Of a stretch of DNA of 64,000 nt, positions 56,069 to 64,000 are shown in pieces; the first letter of the stretch is position 1; each line of letters starts with the position of its first letter. Under the pieces are notes generated by a model, which was given only the letters and a program-made list of their open reading frames with translations, was not told where the DNA came from and made no database searches. Position numbers and translations under genes: made by a program. The DNA comes from Lithospermum erythrorhizon (lineage: Eukaryota > Streptophyta > Magnoliopsida > Boraginales > Boraginaceae). Where the stretch lies: positions 18,495-82,494 of the forward strand of contig JADFUC010002318.1 in NCBI GenBank assembly GCA_019722365.1, written 5' to 3'.

Positions 56069-56923
56069 CTCGTTTGATCCCTACTGAGAAATGTGATTCT
56101 AAGCAAAACCTTTCTTCGTTTATCCACGAGTCACAATGATGCTAAGAAATCTCAAATCCAACAACAATCATTTTCTAAAATTACAATACTCATTCTTTGT
56201 TTGTTTTGAAGTCTAATAACTTTATTGAAGTCTAAGGATTTAATCGAAGTCTTGTTTCAAGTCGTGGGCTTGTTGGTTTAATCTGATCTTACGCACTCCA
56301 ATCTCGGTTCGGTATTATATGTTTTAAATTGTGATGTTTTTGAACACACAATTAATGGCATCAAGTATGATAAAATGTTCAAAGTGATGTTTTATAGTGC
56401 TAGTATGTCTAATAATAGGTATGGTAATTTAGGATGATAATCATATGAATGAACTACCGTTAATTAACTCTCGTCTGTTGCTTTCACGGATACTACTAAT
56501 GAAAGGAGAAAAACTTGGTTTGAAATTTGATCATTACCTTCCAATCAAAAGCAACTTGTTTAGATTGTGAGAGCTCTATCATGGAAGACGGGTGGGGTAA
56601 GAGGGCCGATCATCTTGCTAGACAACTTATTAGTGCATAGAATCCCCTTTAAGGATGGCGTGTAGGTGGTACACAGGAACAATTAATACCCCAAGCCGAA
56701 ATTTTTTTTTAATATTTTGGCTTATAGGATCAAACTATAAATTTTTAATGTTCCTTTTTTTAAATCATTGATAAGCGTTCACTAATTTAGGATTAAAGTA
56801 GTTAATCCCAGGCTAAACGTATCCCAATCTTCTTTCTTGAACTTATCTTTTAAATATTTAAAAATGACCCTTTATTATGCTTGAAGAGGCTCTTACAGGT
56901 GCAATTTCGGCAATTGAAGTATG
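56069..56923. other. Intergenic DNA, nothing recognised
   Basis: No gene, RNA or repeat signature was identified. Several T runs occur (56,701-56,711, 56,755-56,762). Confidence 0.45.
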
Positions 56924-57816
56924 TGTTGGAAATAAATAGATATTGGTTTCATTTATTATGCGCAATGCGACAATTGTTGTAATAATTCATTTACTAGTTT
57001 AGTGAATGTGATTACATAGACGGAACATTCAATCATAATAATTATGGTATTCTTAATCGAGTTAAATTAATGTCGGGGTTATGCAGTTGCTAAAATCCCA
57101 TGCAATCGTTATAATAATATTAATGATATATTATATTATTGTCACAGCTGCTATTATAAAGCGTAGGGAGTCCTGCTTGCTCTGATGTGATTTATATTTC
57201 ATAAGATGAAATAAAATAGTACTTGCTAAATTGAGAGTTGATTGTAATCTACTTCAAAGAATATTCATGTCAGGGAATTTGCAGTGATGTCAAATATAAA
57301 TTGGGTAAATCAAGATTAATTAACTATTCGGTTTAATTGATTTAATAGTTAGTTGAGCTGCGTTATTAACTTATTTACTTGCTATTAATAACTTGTTAGT
57401 GTTTAATTTACTTTAATGGTTTAACTAAATTAAGCGAGTGACTCATTAACTATTCGGTAAAGGCTTTCCCAGAGTTAAATAATGGGCCCTATATAAATGA
57501 GGTTTATTGTGGGTTTTCTATAACAAAGATGACAACTAAAACTGTACCGACCAATCACGCGTCTCTTCTACAGAGGAAGCCGTGTCGTCAAAGAAACAAA
57601 ACTTCATAGTTTTGTCTTGATGTTTTCAATGCAATTGTCCCGTATGTTTCGGACTTCAGTCTTAGATTTCAAAGGAGGCCGTTTGTTGGTGATTTGTTTA
57701 ATTTACCTTGTGGTGTTCCATATTGTATTATATGATTTCGGATCACGATATTGTAGCAATTAATCGATCTGTTATGAGTATTGAATAAGTTTGTTTACAT
57801 CATAAATTTGTTCTTG
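56924..57816 (+). mobile_element. Probable solo LTR of a copia-type element
   Basis: It begins TGTTGGAAATAAATAG and carries a TATA box, CCCTATATAAATGAGG, at about 57,488, as expected of an LTR promoter. GTATG stands immediately before it (56,919-56,923) and immediately after (57,817-57,821), a candidate 5-bp target duplication. The last bases are CTTG rather than CA, so the right end is imperfect. No second copy or internal region is present. Confidence 0.55.
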
Positions 57817-58029
57817 GTATGTGTTTGTCAAGGCTTAAAATGACCGGTAGGCTCAGATACAAGATCGAGACTTACTCATAGAACAAAATAAAAAGAAATA
57901 CCATTTAAATGATTTTAGTGACATTGAGAAAAGTGAAGAAGAGAGCAACACATTAGAGCGATGAAATGGAAACAAGAAGAAAAGTCGAGAGAGATGATTG
58001 GTTTGTGATTACATTTTGTATAAGTTAGT
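57817..58029. other. Junction DNA between solo LTR and satellite
   Basis: A unique-looking stretch of about 210 bp. Satellite-like text begins with AACTTCAAATGCAGTTCG near 58,045. Confidence 0.45.
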
Positions 58030-61000
58030 ATTCTTGTTAGAAAAAAACTTCAAATGCAGTTCGTTTGGATAAGAAAAAATACATTCTTTTGTAGTCAAGC
58101 GTGTTTTTGTTTTAAAATTTAAAAACATTAGTATAGCCCTATTTTCCCAAAGAAAATCATGCCTCGCTAATATTAGGGGCAATAAAAAAAACTTCGTATA
58201 GATTACGTTCGGATAAGAAAAATGCATTTTTGTGTCATGAATCGGCGTGACATTTTTGTTTTCACGTGTTAAAAACATTAGAATTTGCTCGGGTTTTCTC
58301 AGAAAATCATGTATTAGAGAACGTGAAAAAAACTTCAAATACGGATAAGAAAAAAAGCATTTTTTTATTTGTGGTCGAATCGGAGCCGTGGCGTTTTTAT
58401 TTTCACGAATTAAAATCATTAGGATTGCTTGATTTTCTCAAGAAAGCATACCCATGCTAATAATAGGGAACATGAAAAAAGCTAAATACGGATAAGAAAA
58501 AATGCATTTTTTGTTGTCGTAGAGATAAAATTGTGATGTTTTTGTTTCCACGTTTTTAAAACATTAGGGTGAAGATTTTCTCAAGCCAGATCATACCCTC
58601 GTTGTAATACTTTGGAACATCATTATTCACTTCGTCGGATTCGTTGGATAAGAAAAAATGCATTTTTTTCTTGGCCTTGATGAAACGTGGTTTTCTTTAA
58701 ATTAAAATTTATATTTTCATAAAATGCATTAATATTAGGGAACCTCGGCTTTCGTATGGATTCCACGTTAGGATGAGAAAAAGCATTAGAATTGCTTGAT
58801 TTTGTGGAGTAAGAGGGAAATCATACCCACATTGCTAAAAATTAGGGGAACATGAGAAACTCTTGCTAAATTTACGTTGAATGAAAAATGCATTTTTTTA
58901 ACTATAAGCGAATCGGCAGTGAGCATTTTTTTTGTTTCGGTATTAAAAGCATTAAATTGCTGGATTTCTCAAACCAAAATCATACCCTCATATGTGAAGG
59001 GCATAGAAAAAAAAACTAAATGCGGATTCAGTTCGGATGAAAAAAATATTTTGTTGTCTACGCCGTGGCGTTTTTCTTTTCTATTAAAGCATTAGAATTC
59101 CTCGATTTTATAAAAATATACATACAATATTAGGGGAACATCGAAAAAGCACAAATGCGGATAAAGCATTAAATTCTTATCTTTGATATTCAGAGCGACA
59201 GAAAAACTCTGTGGATAAGAAAAATGCATTTTTTGTTGTCGCCAAATAAATAGTGGCGTTTTTATTTTCTCGTATTAAAAGCATAAAAGATTTCTAAGTT
59301 TTCTTAAGGAAAATCATGCATGCTAATATTAGGGGAACGCTGAAAAAAGCCTTTGATTCCGTTTGGACAAAAAGAAAAGAAAAATACATTTTTGGCAGTG
59401 CCGAATCGAGCCGTGGCGTTTGTTGTGTTCGCGTATTAAAAGCATTAAATTGCTTGATTTTGTCAAATGAAATCATACCGTACTAATATTAAGAAACATT
59501 GAAAAAACTAAATGCAGTTAGTTAGGATAACAAAAAAATGGGCTTTTTTTTGTGGCGGAGATGAAGCCGTGGCGTTTGTTTTATTAAAGTATTAGAATTC
59601 CCTCGATTTTAAAGAAAATATACTCGCTAACATTAGTGGAACATCGAAAAAAACTGGTAAATTCGTTCGGATAAAAATGCATTTTTTGTTGCCGTAGTCG
59701 AGCGTGGCGTTTTTTTTGTTTCGGCGTGTTAAAGCATTAAATTGCTCGATTCTCTCAATGAAAATCATACCTACTCTAATATTAGGGGAACATCAAAAAA
59801 ACTAAATGCAGTTCAGTTCCGGATAAGAAAAATACATTTTTTGTCGCTAGAATCGGCGTGCCATTTTTTTTTGTTTTCGGCGTAGTAAAAGCATTAGAAT
59901 TGCTCGATTTTTATAAAGAAACTCATACCTCATAATATTCGGGGAACATGAAAAAAACTAAATGCGGATAAGAAGAAATACATTTTTTTTGTTGTCTTGA
60001 ATCGAGCCGTGATGTTTTACCTGTTTTCTGTGTTAAGCTTTTAAAATTTTCGATTTTTCTCAAGAAAATCATACTGCGCTAATATTAGGGGAACATCAGA
60101 AAATGGCTTCGTCTGATTAAAAAAATTAAGTGCTGGATTTAGAAAGCAAAATCATACATCTGGCCAATATTAAGGGAACATCGAAAAAACTCGTCTGCAG
60201 TTCCGTTCGGATGAAAAAATGCATTTTTGTTGTGGCGAATCGGCCGTGGCGTTTTTGTTTCGGCGTATTAAAAGTGGTGGCAGTTTTGTCAAATGAAATC
60301 ATGCCCGTACTAATGGGGAACATCGAAAAAACTCTTACTAATTCGGATTGGCAAAAATGCATTTTTTTCTTATGCTTGAATCGAAAGCGGTGACATTTTT
60401 GTTTCGTATTAAAAGCTTTAGAATTGCTGGATTTTTCTCAAATGATCCTTTTCACAGCAAATTAGGGGAGCATTCGAAAAAAACTAAATGCAGTTCCGTT
60501 AGGAAAGAGAAAAATGCATTTTTGTTGTCGTAGAATCAGTCGTGGCGTTTTTATTTTCTGTATTAAAAGCATTAGAATTCCTCGATTTTCCTCCAAAGAA
60601 AATGATACCTACGCTAATATTAGGGAACATTGAAAAAAGCATAAGTTCCGTTCGGATAAGAAAAAATGCATTTTGTTGTCGTAGAATCGGCTAGTGACAT
60701 TTTGTTTTCGGCGTATTAAAATCTTTAAAATTCTGGGTTTCTCAAACCAAAATCATACCTCGCTAATATTAGGGAAACATAAAAAAAAAACTAAATGCAG
60801 TTCGTTGGATAGAAAAAATGCATTTTTGTTATGCTGCCGCGAGGTCGGTAGTGGCGTTTTTGTTTTTCGTATTAAAAGCATTAAAGAATTCCTCAATTTT
60901 CTCAAAGAAAATCATACATGCTAATGGGGAGACATCGAAAAAACACTTGATTTCGTTTGATTAAGAAGAAAAAATGCATTTTTTTTGTAGTCGCCGAATC

Positions 61001-64000
61001 GGCTAGTGACGTTGTTACTTGTTCGCGTATTAAAAGCATTAAATTGTTGAAAATTTCTTAATGCAAAATCATACCTATGCTAATATTAAGGATACATCAG
61101 AAAAAACTCGTGCAGATTCCGTTCGGATAACAAAAAATGCATTTTTTGTTGTCGCCCGAATCATGCATTGGCGTTTTTTGTTTTCTAAATATAAAAAGCA
61201 TTAAAATAGCCCGCTTTTCCCCAAAGAAAATCATACACATGGTAATAATGGGGAACATCGAAAAAAACTCAAATGGATTGGTTGGGATGAGAAAAAATGC
61301 ATTTTGTTTGTTGCCGAATCGATCGTGTTTCCATATTAAAAGCATTAGAATTGCTCGATTTTCTCAATTTAATATACTGCAGCTAATATTAGGGAGGCGT
61401 GAAAAACACTGTCTGAGGACAAGAAAAAATGCATTTTTATTTGTCGCTTGAATCAAACAATGACATTTTTTGTTTTCGCGTATTAAAAGCTTTAGAATTG
61501 CTCGATTTTCTCAAATAAAATCATACCTACGCTAATATTAGGGAAACATCGAAAAAAACTCGTACAGATTCCGTTCGGATAAGAAAAAATGCATTTTTTG
61601 TTGTCGCCGAATCGAGCTATGGCGTTTTTGTTTTCTAAATATTAAAAGCATTGAGAATTCCTCGATTTTCTCAAAAAGGAGAAAATCATACCTAATGCTA
61701 ATATTAGGGAACATTGAAAAGCATGACACTTACGATTCGTTTGGATAAGAAAAAGAAAAATGCATTTTTGTAGTAGCGAATCGGTAGTGTGTTTGTTGTG
61801 TTCCGTAAAAGCATTAGAATTGTTGGATTTTCTTAAGCAAATCATACCATGCTAATATTAAGGAAACATCGAAAAGAAAAAGCCGTGCAGTTCCGTTCGG
61901 ATAACAAAAATGCATTTTTTGTTTTCGTAGAATCGAGCCGAGGCGTTTTTGTTTAGCGTAAAAGTATTAGAATTGCTTGGTTTTGTCAAATGAAATCGTA
62001 CCCATCTTAATATTAGGGGAGCAATGAAAAACTAACTGCCCAATTAAAAGTTCGGATAAGGGGAAAATGCATTTTTCTTGTCAGAATCGGCAGTGACATT
62101 TTTTGTTTCGTATTAAAGCATTAAATTCTTCAGGTTTTCTCAAATCAAAATCAGCATACCTCGCTAATAATGCGGGAACATCGAAAAAATCTGAATTCAG
62201 TTCCGTTCGGATAAGAAAAATGCATTTTTGTTGTCGCCCGGTCGAGGCGTGGCGTTTTATTTTCTCGTATTAAAAGCATTAGAATTCCTCGGGTTTTATA
62301 AAATCATACGCCGCTAATACTAGGAAACATCGTAAAAACTTCGTCACAGTTCCGTTCGGATAAGAGAAAAAATGCATTTTTTGTTGTCGCGAATCGGTAT
62401 TAGCGTTTTTGTTTCGTATTAAAACATTAGAATTCCTCAATTTTCTCAAAGAAAATCATACTGTGCTAATATTAGGGGAACATCGAAAAAACTACGATTC
62501 CGTTTGATTAAGAAAAATCCCTGCATTTTTTGTAATTCGCCCGAATCGGCCAGTGACGTTTGTTACATTCGGCGTATTAAGCATTAGAATTGTTGGATTT
62601 TCTTAAGCAAAATCATACTATGCTAATATTAGGGAAACATCGAAAAAACTCGTACGGATTCCGTTCGGATAACAAAAAATGCATTTTTGTTGTCGCGAAT
62701 CATGCCGTGGCGTTTTGTTTTTATGATATATAAAGCATTAGAATAGCCGCTTTTCCCAAAGAAGAAAATCATACCTATGCTAATGAGAGACATCGAAAAA
62801 ACTCGTCTGATTCCGTTCGGATAAGAAAAAATGCATTTTTTTTGTTGTTGCCCAGTAGTCATGACGTTTTTGTTTTCGCATATTAAAAGCATTAAATTCG
62901 CCGATTTTCTCAAAAGAAAATATACTACGCTAATATTAGAGAGGCATTCGAAAACACTGGAAATGCGGACAAGAAAAATGCATTTTTGTTGTAGCCGAAT
63001 CAGCCCGTGACATTTTGTTCGGCGTATTAAAAGCTTTAGAATTGCTGGGTTTCTCAAACCAAAATCATACCTCACACAGCTAATATTAGGGAACATCGAA
63101 AAACTTCATGCAGTTCCGTTGGTTCGGATAAGAAAAAATGCATTTTTATTTGTCGCGAATCGGCGATGGCGTTTTGTTTTCTCAAATATTAAAGCATTAG
63201 AATTCCACCATTTGATTTTCTCAGGAAAATCATACCTATGCTAATATTAGGGGTACATTGAAAAACACTTGATTCGTTTGGATAAAAAATTCTCATTTTG
63301 TGAATCGGCGTGATGTTTGTTGTTCCCGTATTAAAAGCGATAGAATTGTTGGATTTTCTTAAAGCAAAATCATACCTATGCTAATATTAAAGAAACATAA
63401 GAAAAATAAATGCAGTTCGTTCGGATAACAAAAAATGCATTTTTTGTTTTCGCCGAATCGGCGAGGCGTTTTGTTTCGGCGTATTAAAAGCATTAGAATT
63501 GCTTGATTTTGTCAAATGAAATCATACCCGTACTAATATTAAGAACATCGAAAAAACTCTTACTAATTCCCGTTCGGATAAGGAAAAATGCATTTTTCTT
63601 GTCGCCGAATCGGCTTGATGACATTTTTGTTTCGCGTATTAAAAGCATTAAATTCTGGATTTTTCTCAAAAAAATCATACCTACGCTAATATGAGGGGAA
63701 CATCGAAAAAAACTCGTACGAATTCCGTTCGGATAAGAAAAAATGGATTTTTGTTGTTGGCGAATCGACCCGTGACGTTTTTTGTTTTCGCGTATTAAAA
63801 GCATTAGAATTCCTCAATTTTCTCAATCATACCTTACATATCTTAGAAACATAGTAAAAACTCGTGCAGTTCACGTTAGATTCGGATAAGAAAAATGCAT
63901 TTTTGTTGTCGCCCGAATCGAGCAAATGGCGTTTTCATTTTCTAAATATTAAAAACATTAGAATTCTCAATTTTCTCAAAGAAAATCATATTACGTAATC
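58030..64000 (+). repeat. Tandem satellite array, monomer about 153 bp, about 39 copies
   Basis: Each monomer contains, in order: CGTTCGGATAAGAAAAAATG overlapping a palindrome; TTGTCGCCGAATCG; GTGGCGTTTTTGTTTTC; CGTATTAAAAGCATTAGAAT; TCGATTTTCTCAAAGAAAAT; CATACCTACGCTAATATTAG; and GGGAACATCGAAAAAACT. Spacing between successive TGCATTTTT anchors is 136-172 bp, mean near 153, over 37 intervals, apart from one 238-bp gap at 59,978-60,216. The array is more degenerate at its left edge, as is usual for array ends, and continues past the window. All ORFs here (up to 155 codons) are translations of the repeat. The satellite family was not recognised. Confidence 0.95.

Noticed and set aside
62629..63096. 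155-codon open frame on the minus strand, and other long frames such as 58,009-58,419
   Set aside because: They run through several satellite monomers and repeat the same peptide phrases every 50 residues. They are translations of the tandem repeat, not genes.
58030..64000. CRISPR-like array
   Set aside because: Whole monomers repeat without unique spacers. The context is a plant satellite.

Overview
This 64-kb window is nuclear DNA from a flowering plant, most likely a eudicot. The sequence is AT-rich and full of LTR retrotransposons whose primer-binding sites match initiator tRNA-Met. It also carries Stowaway-type MITEs, a tRNA-derived SINE, a hAT/TTF-type transposase relic and GT-AG introns. 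No bacterial operon, rRNA gene, functional tRNA gene or CRISPR array is seen. The species cannot be named from the sequence.

The main host gene is on the minus strand. It is a six-exon FAD-dependent monooxygenase of the plant MO1/CTF2 (PHBH-like) family, running from an ATG at 54,116 to a TAA at 25,759. About 1.26 kb of coding sequence is spread over 28 kb because transposons have expanded three introns. Splice phases agree across all six exons and the GxGxxG, DG and GD flavin motifs are present. However, two small indels (exons 2 and 4) and a missing beta-strand segment after exon 1 suggest a pseudogene or consensus errors. A second, much smaller candidate gene lies upstream on the same strand at 55,595-55,723 (42 codons). 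It has a clear TATA box and eight GTAC cores within 212 bp of its upstream DNA.

Layout: 1-5,422, a minus-strand Ty3/gypsy element cut by the window edge (RNase H, RT, protease, gag, PBS, LTR). 5,556-5,690, a SINE with target duplications. 5,919-8,912, an AT-rich stretch with inverted ends that holds a gypsy fragment. 9,311-25,190, a Ty1/copia element (B), split by a 8.9-kb gypsy-type element with 3-kb LTRs and no recognisable genes (15,727-24,597) inserted in its 3' LTR. 25,759-54,116, the monooxygenase gene. Intron 5 holds a MITE, a hAT/TTF relic and a 1.1-kb fold-back. Intron 3 holds a 3.2-kb non-autonomous LTR element (E). Intron 1 holds a short retroposon, a gypsy LTR end and a second copia element (C) with a third (D) nested in it. 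54,292-57,816, MITE, small gene and probable solo LTR. 58,030-64,000, a tandem satellite with monomers near 153 bp that runs off the window and shows a ten-monomer higher-order period.

The elements give a relative history. The gypsy-type insertion is younger than copia B. D is younger than C, and a later deletion fused D's right LTR to C's. The gypsy element at the left edge has the same LTR family as the gene-less element, so it is the natural model for the element that mobilised it. Many differences between copies are 1-4-nt indels, so residual long-read consensus error cannot be separated from real decay by eye.
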